This document shows positions 9,597-17,361 of a DNA stretch of 64,000 nucleotides, piece after piece. How positions within the stretch are numbered: the first letter of the stretch is position 1; the number at the start of each line of letters is the position of its first letter. The DNA is from Bacteroidales bacterium. GTDB taxonomy: Bacteria; Bacteroidota; Bacteroidia; Bacteroidales; Bacteroidaceae. The translations under genes were made by a program, and so were the position numbers. The DNA lies in NCBI GenBank assembly GCA_004555245.1, contig SFIS01000011.1:1-64000 (forward strand). Reading direction: 5' to 3'. A model generated the notes under the pieces. It was given only the letters and a program-made list of their open reading frames with translations. It was not told where the DNA came from and searched no databases.

Positions 9597-9912
9597 TGGT
9601 ATATTAACCGCCCGGAGGAAGAGAAAAAGGCAGACGATGCAATTCTTGAAAAGATGTTTGCCGAGTTGTATAGTATATTGTCAAAAGTTCATTTAGGGAG
9701 AAGATGAGTTACTTGGTTCATCGAACCACTAAACAATACAGGATGCCGAGTTGTGATTGTTGACGCATATAACACCATGCGCATCGTCCTTGAGCATCCT
9801 GGCAAATACCATGTCCGTCTTGCGACAAAACTCGGAGACTACAATTCAGGAATGAAAGACAAGCTGCTCACAGTGCCGATGCACATGGCACTCCTGCAGA
9901 AAGAGGTGTAGC
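9594..9912 (+). pseudogene. Degenerate gene fragments of unknown origin
   Basis: Two plus-strand stretches have protein-like composition but no complete gene. The first, ending at 9707, reads WYINRPEEEKKADDAILEKM and continues to a normal-looking charged C-terminus. The second, from about 9741, reads CRVVIVDAYNTMRIVLEHPG and continues with LATKLGDYNSGMKDKLLTVP to about 9900. They are in different frames with stops between them. I do not recognise the family. Lying beside the methyltransferase relic, they look like the leftovers of one decayed accessory island. Confidence 0.4.
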
Positions 9913-10154
9913 CGGCCATTCGGAGAATCATGCATATCCGCCACACGAAGGCGCGGGCGGCAGCGTCATGCCGGCACCCTTGCCGCCTGAGGGGAGGCAG
10001 AACGGGAAAAAGCAGTGAGCCGGAGAGAAGCCCCGTGGCAGGCACATGACGCAGAAACAGACGGAAAGATACGCAGATGAAAGCCTTCTGCACCCATTCA
10101 TGGGGCATTTTCATCCCATAAAGAGGAAAAAAAATACAAAAAACATCCCAATCT
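9913..10154. other. Gene-free stretch upstream of the pigment cluster
   Basis: About 240 bp after the last recognisable remnant. The left half is GC-rich with a CCGGCACCCTTGCCGCC-type composition; the right half becomes A/T-rich towards the promoter at 10155. The frames here are short and show nothing recognisable. I see no gene or repeat in it. Confidence 0.4.
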
Positions 10155-10186
10155 TTTGGTTTTACATAAATAAATATGTAACTTTG
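10155..10186 (+). promoter_or_regulatory. Promoter of the aryl polyene/resorcinol cluster
   Basis: TTTG at 10155-10158, a 20-bp spacer, and TAACTTTG at 10179-10186 form a perfect Bacteroidetes promoter, 76 bp before the first cluster gene. No other promoter of this quality was noticed inside the following 27 kb, so it may drive most of the cluster. Confidence 0.8.
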
Positions 10187-10262
10187 CACCCAACTATTCC
10201 ATAAAAATATTAAAAGAGGTAAAAATATTTGAAGAATATATACACATTATTAAATAAAAAAT

Positions 10263-10994
10263 ATGAAATATGCACTCGTCACAGGAGGTTCACGAGGATT
10301 AGGGCGTGCCATCTGCATTGACATAGCCCGTCAAGGCATACCGGTCATAATAAACTACCAGTCAAACAGCGCCGCTGCGCAGGAAGTGAAAGAAGAAATA
10401 GAAAAGGCTGGAGGCCATGCCGATCTCCTGCCCTTCAACGTAGGGAACCTTGACGAAGTGACGGCTGCCATCGACCAGTGGGAGAACGCCCATGAAGGCG
10501 ACTACATAGCCTATCTGGTGAACAATGCCGGCATACGCAGAGACAATATGATGTTCATGATGCCAGACAGCGACTGGCACGACGTGCTGAACACCTCACT
10601 CAACGGATTCTTCTACGTCACGCGCCGTCTTCTTACGAAGATGATGATGCGGCGGCATGGAGGACGCATCGTCAACATGGCATCGCTGTCAGGCATAAAG
10701 GGCATGGCAGGACAGACAAACTACAGCGCAGCGAAAGCCGCGCTGATCGGAGCGACAAAGGCTCTCGCACAGGAGGTGGCGCCACGCAACGTCACCGTGA
10801 ATGCCGTTGCGCCAGGCTTCATCGATACGGACATGACAAAAGACCTCCCGGTTGAGGAACTCAAGAAGGTCGTGCCCATGAACCGTTTTGGCAAACCTGA
10901 GGAAGTCTCCGCGCTCGTGACATTCCTCCTCTCTGATCATGCGTCATACATCACCGGCGAGGTGATAAGCATAAACGGAGGGCTATATACATGA
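10263..10994 (+). CDS. fabG: 3-oxoacyl-ACP reductase (FabG-like) of the pigment cluster
   Basis: NADPH-dependent short-chain dehydrogenase that reduces beta-ketoacyl-ACP after each condensation. The 243 residues show the nucleotide-binding motif TGGSRGLGRA at about 7-16, NNAGI at about 90, the catalytic Ser (MASLSGI, about 140) and the YSAAK tetrad (Tyr about 153, Lys about 157), and the C-terminal TGEVISINGG. It is the first gene behind the strong promoter, as ketoreductases often are in aryl polyene clusters. A housekeeping fatty-acid role cannot be excluded by sequence, but the context argues for polyene assembly. Confidence 0.9.
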   Translation: MKYALVTGGSRGLGRAICIDIARQGIPVIINYQSNSAAAQEVKEEIEKAGGHADLLPFNVGNLDEVTAAIDQWENAHEGDYIAYLVNNAGIRRDNMMFMMPDSDWHDVLNTSLNGFFYVTRRLLTKMMMRRHGGRIVNMASLSGIKGMAGQTNYSAAKAALIGATKALAQEVAPRNVTVNAVAPGFIDTDMTKDLPVEELKKVVPMNRFGKPEEVSALVTFLLSDHASYITGEVISINGGLYT

Positions 10995-10997
10995 TTC

Positions 10998-11050
10998 GAG
11001 TTGACGAGTTGACAGGTTGACGAGTTGATGAGTTATGAGTTGACAAGTTA
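10998..11050 (+). repeat. Short tandem GAGTTGAC-type repeat
   Basis: Just after fabG the unit GAGTTGAC and close variants recur about six times (GAGTTGAC GAGTTGAC AGGTTGAC GAGTTGAT GAGTTAT GAGTTGAC AAGTTAT). Similar 8-bp repeats occur between genes in Bacteroidetes. No gene is affected. The following 11051-11236 has no recognisable feature beyond the leader of the next gene. Confidence 0.7.
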
Positions 11051-11236
11051 TTTGTTTAATAAAACTAAGTCGTTTGCCCGGCGCGCCCCTGTCAGCGCAG
11101 TCGTCACAGCAGATTCCTGCTCAGCGGCAGCGTGTCTGCAGCAGGACGATTAGCCGGCAAAAAGCAATACATGAAAAAAGGAGTGTTGTCTGTTTTCCCA
11201 AGCGTAATGACACCTCCCCGCCATAAAACAGGAACA

Positions 11237-12457
11237 ATGGAAAAAAGAGTTGTAATAACAGGAATGGGAATATGGTCATGCCTCGGCACAACCATCGACG
11301 AGGTGTGCAAGTCACTCTATGAAGGCAAGTCCGGCATCGGCATCGACCAGGACCGCATCAACTACGGCTACCGCTCTGGACTCACCGGCATCGTGGAGCG
11401 TCCGCAGCTGAAAGGGCTGCTCGACCGCCGCATGCGCATGGGACTGTCAGAGGAGGCAGAGTACGCCTTCATGGCAAGCCGCGACGCCTTCGCCATGGCA
11501 GGCATCGACGACGCCTATCTCCTCAGCAACGAGGTGGGATGCATCTTCGGCAACGATTCTTCGGCAAAAGCCGTCGTGGAGTCTGCCACCATCATGGCCG
11601 AGAAGCATGACTCTGCCATGATAGGGTCAGGACTCATCTTCCAAGGCATGAACTCCACGGTGAACATGAACATGAACACAATCTTCCACATAAAGGGAGT
11701 GAACTTCTCCGTCAGCTCCGCATGCGCCAGCGGCAGCCACTCCATAGGCCTCGCCTATCTCCTCATAAAGCATGGGATGCAGGACGTGGTGCTCTGCGGA
11801 GGAGCGCAGGAGGTGAACAAGTTCGCCATGTCATCCTTCGACGCGCTCAACGCCTTCTCCGTGCGCATGGACGATCCGGCCAAGTCCTCACGCCCCTTCG
11901 ACCGCGACCGCGACGGACTCGTGCCGAGCGGCGGCGCAGCGGCGCTCGTCGTCGAGGAGTATGAGCACGCCGTGGCGAGAGGAGCCAACATCCTTGCCGA
12001 GATATGCGGCTACGGCTTCTCCAGCAACGGAGGCGGCATCTCACAGCCGAGCGACGAAGGCAGCTACATAGCCATGACAAGAGCCATGGACGACGCCGGC
12101 GTGACGGCAGACGACATAGACTACGTCAACGCGCACGCCACCTCCACCCAGCAGGGCGACATGTACGAGGCCATAGCCCTCAACCGCATCTTCAACGGCA
12201 AGCGCGCCCTCATTTCCAGCACCAAGTCGATGACAGGACATGAGTGCTGGATGGCCGGAGCATCAGAGATCGTCTATTCGCTCATAATGATGCAGAACAG
12301 CTTCGTGGCGCCTAACATCAACTTCGAGACACCCGACGAACACTCCGCACCGCTCAACATCGCCGCCAAGACCGTGGAGACAGAGCTGCGCACTGTGCTC
12401 AGCAACTCCTTCGGCTTCGGAGGCACCAACTCCGCACTCGTCATAAGGAAACTCTGA
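11237..12457 (+). CDS. Beta-ketoacyl-ACP synthase (FabF-like) 1
   Basis: Condensing enzyme that would extend the polyene chain with malonyl-ACP. From MEKRVVITGMGIWS the protein is 406 residues; the frame is open further upstream, but the thiolase-fold start sits here. The active-site Cys is in SSACASGSHSIG (Cys163), and the two His are in NAHATSTQQGD (about 300) and SMTGHECWMAG (about 335), so the Cys-His-His triad is complete. The usual GFGGTNSAL closes the C-terminus. It is one of three Cys-containing FabF-type ketosynthases in the cluster and stands apart from the ketosynthase/CLF pair, so it may act as the free-standing homodimeric one. Confidence 0.92.
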   Translation: MEKRVVITGMGIWSCLGTTIDEVCKSLYEGKSGIGIDQDRINYGYRSGLTGIVERPQLKGLLDRRMRMGLSEEAEYAFMASRDAFAMAGIDDAYLLSNEVGCIFGNDSSAKAVVESATIMAEKHDSAMIGSGLIFQGMNSTVNMNMNTIFHIKGVNFSVSSACASGSHSIGLAYLLIKHGMQDVVLCGGAQEVNKFAMSSFDALNAFSVRMDDPAKSSRPFDRDRDGLVPSGGAAALVVEEYEHAVARGANILAEICGYGFSSNGGGISQPSDEGSYIAMTRAMDDAGVTADDIDYVNAHATSTQQGDMYEAIALNRIFNGKRALISSTKSMTGHECWMAGASEIVYSLIMMQNSFVAPNINFETPDEHSAPLNIAAKTVETELRTVLSNSFGFGGTNSALVIRKL

Positions 12458-12618
12458 GCCTGCCCCTTCTGCACCGCAAGAGGCAGGCGCCCGCCTTCCT
12501 GCCCAGGTCATGCGCGGCATCTGGCGCGTGCAGCGCAAAGCCCGCGAGACTGCCGCCGGAAAGAGCCGGCGGGCGAAACCCTTCTGTCAGACATTAACCA
12601 ACAGCAATATCCAAGACA

Positions 12619-13023
12619 ATGAAAAAGGAAATCCTTCTGACACTCATGGCACTCTGCTGCCTCCTGACAGCCGTCTCTGCCAAGACAGACAACACCATCA
12701 TCTACAAGACAGTGCCCTTCGACCTTGACATCCGCGACAAGATCATCATCGAGAACGAGTCGTCATACCACATTCTCGAAGCCACTGTCTCGCTCGTGCA
12801 GAACAAGAAGCTCGTGCGTCTCGGAACAGTGCGCAACGTAGAGCCGGACGACGATGAAGAAGTCAAGGAATACGACGACGACAATCTCAAGAACCTCCGC
12901 GGCAGAAAGCTGGCCATCAAGATCAAGGGAGCGAGAAGCCGCAGCGGAGCCGGAGTGACATACAAGTTCCGCGTCACGCTGTATGAGCGCAGGCACGACC
13001 TTTACATAAAAGTAGAACGCTGA
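12619..13023 (+). CDS. Small secreted protein of the pigment cluster
   Basis: Function unknown. The 134-residue product begins with a clear signal peptide (MKKEILLTLMALCCLLTAVSA, cut after about residue 21) and continues as a basic, strand-rich domain with an acidic stretch PDDDEEVKEYDDDN near residues 75-88. There is no Cys after the signal region, so it should be a soluble periplasmic protein rather than a lipoprotein. It lies between the first ketosynthase and the first LpxL-like acyltransferase, 7 bp before the latter, so a role in handling or export of the pigment in the periplasm is a guess from context only. Confidence 0.75.
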   Translation: MKKEILLTLMALCCLLTAVSAKTDNTIIYKTVPFDLDIRDKIIIENESSYHILEATVSLVQNKKLVRLGTVRNVEPDDDEEVKEYDDDNLKNLRGRKLAIKIKGARSRSGAGVTYKFRVTLYERRHDLYIKVER

Positions 13024-13030
13024 CCGGCAC

Positions 13031-13930
13031 ATGAGCAAAGACAAGAGACATGACGGAGCCAGCTACGGCAACGGATGGATGCACCGCACGCTCATCGGCG
13101 TATTGCGCCATGTGGACATACGTGCGGTTTACGTCTTCATGTATGTCTTTGTCGTTCCGGTGACGCTCCTTGTGAGCCGTGGAGCAAGGCTGACATACAG
13201 CTACTACAGGAGCCGCCGGCGCTACGGCGCGCTCAAGTCAGTGTGGGCGACCTACCGCAACCATTGCCTCTTCGGGCAGACCGTGGTCGATAAGTTCGCC
13301 ATGTACGCAGGCCGGCGCTTCACCCTTGAGACAGAAGGAGAAGAGGAATACCGCCGCATGCTCGAACGGCCCGAACCCCTCGTCAACTTCAATGCCCACA
13401 TAGGTAGCAGCGAGATAACAGGCTACTCCTTCCCCGTGCCCAAGCCCTGCAACATACTCGTCTATGGAGGAGAGAAGGAGTCGCTGATGGAATACAGGGA
13501 AACCTCCTTCGGAAACATGAACATGAAGATGATTCCCGTAGGAGCCGGCGACTCACACAGCGACGACATCGCACGCGCGCTCGACAACGGAGAGATCCTG
13601 GCCGTCTTCCCCGACAGGTACATGAACAAGAAGAAGGTTATCATCTCCACGCTCCACGGCCATGCGGTCTATATAGCCCGTGGACCCGTCTCCATGGCCG
13701 TGACGAGAGGGCTTGACGTGGTCATGGTCGTCTCTGTGAAGAAAGATGCCCGTACCTACGTCGCGCGCTTCATACCCCTCGCCTACGACAAGACACAGCC
13801 AAAGGCCGTGCAGCGGCAGCAGCTTGCCGATGCCTATACAGGAGAGATAGAGAAAGTGCTTGACCGCTATCCGCTGCAATGGTTCAACTACTTCAACCTT
13901 TGGGTCGGAGAGGACGGCGATGAAATCTAA
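13031..13930 (+). CDS. LpxL/HtrB-like acyltransferase 1
   Basis: Inner-membrane lysophospholipid-type acyltransferase related to lipid A late acyltransferases. The 299 residues have one N-terminal membrane segment (AVYVFMYVFVVPVTLLV, about 36-52), then the HX4E catalytic motif in FNAHIGSSEI (His123, Glu128) and a later FPDRYMNKKK block. In aryl polyene clusters such enzymes are proposed to move the finished acyl chain onto a lipid or sugar carrier. It has a close paralogue in the same cluster at 15252; both share the N-terminal YGNGWMHR/FGNGWMHR box. The exact acceptor is not known. Confidence 0.85.
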   Translation: MSKDKRHDGASYGNGWMHRTLIGVLRHVDIRAVYVFMYVFVVPVTLLVSRGARLTYSYYRSRRRYGALKSVWATYRNHCLFGQTVVDKFAMYAGRRFTLETEGEEEYRRMLERPEPLVNFNAHIGSSEITGYSFPVPKPCNILVYGGEKESLMEYRETSFGNMNMKMIPVGAGDSHSDDIARALDNGEILAVFPDRYMNKKKVIISTLHGHAVYIARGPVSMAVTRGLDVVMVVSVKKDARTYVARFIPLAYDKTQPKAVQRQQLADAYTGEIEKVLDRYPLQWFNYFNLWVGEDGDEI

Positions 13931-13941
13931 AGAATGTGATT

Positions 13942-15048
13942 ATGAACTTATCAGAATCTCTTAGAAAGAAATACACGAAGGACCCCATGACCGCACGAGA
14001 GGCACAGCGTCTGGCAGAGTTCATCGCATGGGGGCCTGTGGCCTTCCAGGTGTCACGCATCATGGTGAAGCTGGGCATTCTCGAAATGATACGCGACGCC
14101 AGCGACGGAATGACGCGTGAGGAGGTGAAGGAAGCGACCGGACTCAGCGACTATGCCGTGAAGTGCCTGCTTGAAGGCTCGCTCTCAATAGGCACACTGC
14201 TCATCGACCCCGAGACAGAGCGCTACACAATCTCCAAGACAGGATGGTTCCTGCTCAACGACCCTGCCACGAGAGTCAATCTGGAGTTCAACCACGATGT
14301 CAACTACGAGGGGATGTTCCATCTCGAAGAAGCTCTCAAGGAAGGGTATCCCGCCGGGCTGAAGCACTTCGGCGACTGGCCGACTGTGTATGAAGGCCTC
14401 TCCTCGCTGCCCGAGAATGTGCAGAAGGCGTGGTTCGGATTTGACCATTTCTACAGCGACTCCTCATTCCCGGAAGCCCTGAAGATCTGCTTCGACGAGC
14501 ACCGCGTGCGCTCTCTCTACGATGTCGGCGGCAATACAGGCAAGTGGGCGCTGCGCTGCGTGGACTACGATGACGAGGTCACGGTCACCATTCTCGACCT
14601 CCCGCAGCAGATAGCCCTCATGGAGGAGAATGTCAAAGGCAAGCCCGGAGCAGAGCGCATAGCCGGATACGGCATCAACCTCCTCGACCCGCAGCTCGCT
14701 TTCCCCAAGAGAGAAGGCGGACTTGACGCCATCTGGATGTCGCAGTTTCTCGACTGCTTCTCCATGGAGCAGATCGTCAGCATACTCAAGAGAGCCACTG
14801 CCGCGATGACGGCAGACACCCGGCTCTACATCATGGAGACCCTCTGGGACCGGCAGCGCTTCGAGCCGGCAGCCTTCTGCCTCACGATGACCAGCTTCTA
14901 CTTTACCTGCATCGCCAACGGCAACTCAAAGATGTACAACACAGAAGACCTCGAGAAGTGCATCAGCGAAGCCGGGCTTGAGATAGAACGCATCTATGAC
15001 AATCTCGGGCAAGGCCACTCCATCGTCGTCTGCAGGCTCAGACAGTAG
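13942..15048 (+). CDS. SAM-dependent O-methyltransferase
   Basis: Class I methyltransferase of the plant COMT/hydroxyneurosporene-methyltransferase type, about 368 residues. An N-terminal winged-helix dimerisation domain (GMTREEVKEATGLSDYAVKC, about 55-75) is followed by the SAM-binding motif SLYDVGGNTGKWALR near residues 191-205. The start at 13942 (MNLSESLRKKY) is preferred to a GTG two codons earlier. It lies between the two LpxL-like acyltransferases. In flexirubin-type pathways a methyltransferase could methylate the phenolic ring or its hydroxyl; that specific role here is inferred. Confidence 0.85.
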   Translation: MNLSESLRKKYTKDPMTAREAQRLAEFIAWGPVAFQVSRIMVKLGILEMIRDASDGMTREEVKEATGLSDYAVKCLLEGSLSIGTLLIDPETERYTISKTGWFLLNDPATRVNLEFNHDVNYEGMFHLEEALKEGYPAGLKHFGDWPTVYEGLSSLPENVQKAWFGFDHFYSDSSFPEALKICFDEHRVRSLYDVGGNTGKWALRCVDYDDEVTVTILDLPQQIALMEENVKGKPGAERIAGYGINLLDPQLAFPKREGGLDAIWMSQFLDCFSMEQIVSILKRATAAMTADTRLYIMETLWDRQRFEPAAFCLTMTSFYFTCIANGNSKMYNTEDLEKCISEAGLEIERIYDNLGQGHSIVVCRLRQ

Positions 15049-15251
15049 GCCGGACGCAGCGTCAGGCAGCCCGTCTGCAGGCAGCGCAGCTCCTGAAGAA
15101 GACGTGACAGCCCAGGCATGGCGGGAGAACGGGCAGGTCATATATACATATTTATATTATATCCCAAAAACAGAAGTGACAAGGATGTCATGGCCGACAG
15201 ACGAGCCGCAGACATGCATGGCATCCTATGCCAAACTATAAGCAGAAGCAG

Positions 15252-16130
15252 ATGGCACAAGAATGGACAGGCAAGACCTTCGGCAACGGATGGATGCACA
15301 GGCATCTCGTCACGATGCTGAAGATTGTGGACATAAGGATTCTATACGTTTTTTCGGCCATCTTTATCGTGCCCGTATGCCTTGCTGTCCGTCCGAGCAG
15401 AGGCATCATCTACAGATATTTCAGGCAGAGACACGGATACGGCAGGCTGAGGTCTGCCTGGAAGACATACACCAACCACTGCCTCTTTGCCCAGGTCGTG
15501 CTGGACAAGTTCGCCATGTATGCAGGCCGCCGGTTCAGGACGAAGCTCGTGGGCTACGAGAACTTCCTCCGTCTCGCCGCCCAGCCCGAAGGCTTCATAC
15601 AGCTCAGTGCGCATGTCGGCAACTACGAGATAGCCGGCTACACGCTCGTGGCAGAGACAAAGACCTTCAACGCCCTTGTCTATGCCGGCGAGAAAGCGAC
15701 GGTGATGGACAACCGCAGCAAGATGTTCGAGCGGAACAATCTCCGCATGATCGCCATACGCCCCGACATGAGCCATCTCTTTGAGATAGACAGCGCGCTG
15801 CGGAGAGGCGAGACCGTCAGCATGCCGGCAGACAGAATCAACGGTTCGCCGAAGTACATAGAGCTTGACCTCCTCGGAGCGAAAGCCAGATTCCCCAAGG
15901 GACCCTTCAGCGTGGCCACGATGAGAGGCCTTGACGTGCTTGCCGTCAACACGATGAAGACATCGACGCTTGAATACACCGTCTGCGTCACGCCGCTGCA
16001 CTATGACAAGACAGCGCTGCGCGCACGCCAGACCGAAGAGCTGGCAGCAGCCTATGTCGCCGAACTCGAAAGCATCATGCGCCGGTATCCAGCCCAATGG
16101 TACAACTATTTCGACTTTTGGGCAAAATAA
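15252..16130 (+). CDS. LpxL/HtrB-like acyltransferase 2
   Basis: Second lysophospholipid-type acyltransferase, about 292 residues. The start at MAQEWTGKTFGNGWMHRH is chosen by alignment with the paralogue at 13031; an in-frame ATG eight codons earlier (15228) is possible. It has an N-terminal membrane segment (ILYVFSAIFIVPVCLAV) and the HX4E motif in LSAHVGNYEIAG (His121, Glu126), then a MPADRINGSPKY block. The paralogue pair flanks the methyltransferase, as if the two-gene unit arose by duplication. Two copies may act on two different acyl chains or acceptors. Confidence 0.85.
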   Translation: MAQEWTGKTFGNGWMHRHLVTMLKIVDIRILYVFSAIFIVPVCLAVRPSRGIIYRYFRQRHGYGRLRSAWKTYTNHCLFAQVVLDKFAMYAGRRFRTKLVGYENFLRLAAQPEGFIQLSAHVGNYEIAGYTLVAETKTFNALVYAGEKATVMDNRSKMFERNNLRMIAIRPDMSHLFEIDSALRRGETVSMPADRINGSPKYIELDLLGAKARFPKGPFSVATMRGLDVLAVNTMKTSTLEYTVCVTPLHYDKTALRARQTEELAAAYVAELESIMRRYPAQWYNYFDFWAK

Positions 16131-16168
16131 ACAAGCAATATAAATCACTTTTAAAAATCAAGAAAATC

Positions 16169-16411
16169 ATGACAAGAACAGAAATTGAAGGAAGAGTCAA
16201 GGCATTTCTCATAGACGACCTTGAAATCGAAGAGGACAAGATCTTCCCTGAGTCACTACTCAAGGAAGACATGGGAATAGACAGCCTTGACTACGTTGAC
16301 ATAGTTGTTATAGTCGAAAAGAACTTCGGCTTCAAGATCAAGCCGCAGGAAATGACCAATGTGAAGACACTCGCGCAGTTCTATGACTATATCGAGTCAA
16401 ACGTCGCCTGA
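16169..16411 (+). CDS. Acyl carrier protein 1
   Basis: Small acidic carrier of about 80 residues with the phosphopantetheine attachment Ser in GIDSLDYVD (Ser about 37). The start MTRTEIEGRVK is chosen over a longer frame with a basic, non-ACP extension. It would carry the growing polyene or its starter as a thioester. It is 38 bp after the second acyltransferase, and its stop is 4 bp before the ApeP-like dehydratase gene, so the two are likely cotranslated. Confidence 0.92.
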   Translation: MTRTEIEGRVKAFLIDDLEIEEDKIFPESLLKEDMGIDSLDYVDIVVIVEKNFGFKIKPQEMTNVKTLAQFYDYIESNVA

Positions 16412-16415
16412 AGGC

Positions 16416-16832
16416 ATGGACTTTGAGAGAACAGACATAACCAGCCTCATACCCCAGCGTCCGCCATTCGTCATGGTGGACAGGGTATTGAGCTGCAACG
16501 ACAAGGATGCCTACATGGAGTTTGCCATAAGAGAGGACAATATCTTCCTCGACGAAGGGAAATTCTCTCCGGCAGGCATTATTGAGAACATGGCACAGTC
16601 CTGTGCAGCACGCATGGGATGCATCAATATCCTGCATGGCGAAGACATACGCATCGGATTCATAGGCGACATACGCAACTGCGAGATATCGCGCCAGCCC
16701 GAATGCGGCGAGACTCTCGTCACCCATGTGGAGATTCTGGAGGAGGTGATGCATCTCACGCTCGCCAGCGTCACTGTCGAAGCAGGGGGCGAGGCAGTCG
16801 CCTCTGCACGCATAAAGATAGCACTAAAGTAA
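16416..16832 (+). CDS. ApeP-like hotdog dehydratase subunit (Glu only)
   Basis: Hotdog-fold protein of 138 residues related to FabZ/ApeP 3-hydroxyacyl-ACP dehydratases. It opens with the FabZ-like IPQRPPFVMVDRVLS (residues 12-26). The central helix motif is FSPAGIIENMAQSCAA, carrying the catalytic-type Glu57, but the HFPG segment that supplies the catalytic His in FabZ is missing (DNIFLDEGKF stands there). It therefore has only half of the His/Glu dyad. The partner at 23274 has the opposite half, which suggests an obligate heterodimer like that reported for ApeI:ApeP. It starts 4 bp after acyl carrier protein 1. Confidence 0.82.
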   Translation: MDFERTDITSLIPQRPPFVMVDRVLSCNDKDAYMEFAIREDNIFLDEGKFSPAGIIENMAQSCAARMGCINILHGEDIRIGFIGDIRNCEISRQPECGETLVTHVEILEEVMHLTLASVTVEAGGEAVASARIKIALK

Positions 16833-16844
16833 AATACAGGAACT

Positions 16845-17267
16845 GTGAAGAAAGAACTGAAGGCAAGCAAGAGACTCGACGTGAGATTCTCCGAGATAGA
16901 CATGATGAAGGTCGTATGGCACGGTGCCTACCCTCTCTATTTCGAAGACGTGCGCGAACTCTTCGGCGAGAAGTACGGGCTTACGTATATGGGATATGTT
17001 GACAACGGGTATTATGCCCCGATAGTTGACCTCTCTGTCAAGTACAGGCAGCCCATACTCTACGGCAGCAAGCCGCGGGTGGACATCACCTACAGGCCTA
17101 CCGAGAGCGCTAAAGTGGTGTTCGACTACGAAATCAGGGACGAAGAGACGGACGCTCTCTACTGCACCGGACGCTCTGTGCAGGTCTTCATGGACCTCGA
17201 CTATCAGCTCGTGTGGGACAATCCGCCCTTCTATGAGGAGTGGAAAAGAAAATGGGGACAGCTCTGA
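16845..17267 (+). CDS. Acyl-ACP/CoA thioesterase, YbgC-like
   Basis: 4-hydroxybenzoyl-CoA thioesterase-type hotdog protein of 140 residues. The family signature is RFSEIDMMKVVWHGAYPLYF at residues 14-33, corresponding to the D-x-D...V.H..Y block with the catalytic Asp19. The start codon is GTG with an AGG upstream; no suitable ATG exists. It would release chains from the carrier protein or edit stalled ones. It is 12 bp after the ApeP-like gene. Thioesterases of this type are a standard part of aryl polyene clusters. Confidence 0.85.
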   Translation: MKKELKASKRLDVRFSEIDMMKVVWHGAYPLYFEDVRELFGEKYGLTYMGYVDNGYYAPIVDLSVKYRQPILYGSKPRVDITYRPTESAKVVFDYEIRDEETDALYCTGRSVQVFMDLDYQLVWDNPPFYEEWKRKWGQL

Positions 17268-17361
17268 CAGCATGAGCTTAAGGACTCCAAGGCCAGCCGT
17301 CACAGGCCGCCGGCGCAGAGTCCTCCTTTAAAGAATAATTACGGATGAGACGAAGTGACTC

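Noticed and set aside
9251..10154. Insertion sequence or prophage
   Set aside because: No transposase or integrase motif, and no terminal inverted repeats or target duplications were seen; only gene fragments.
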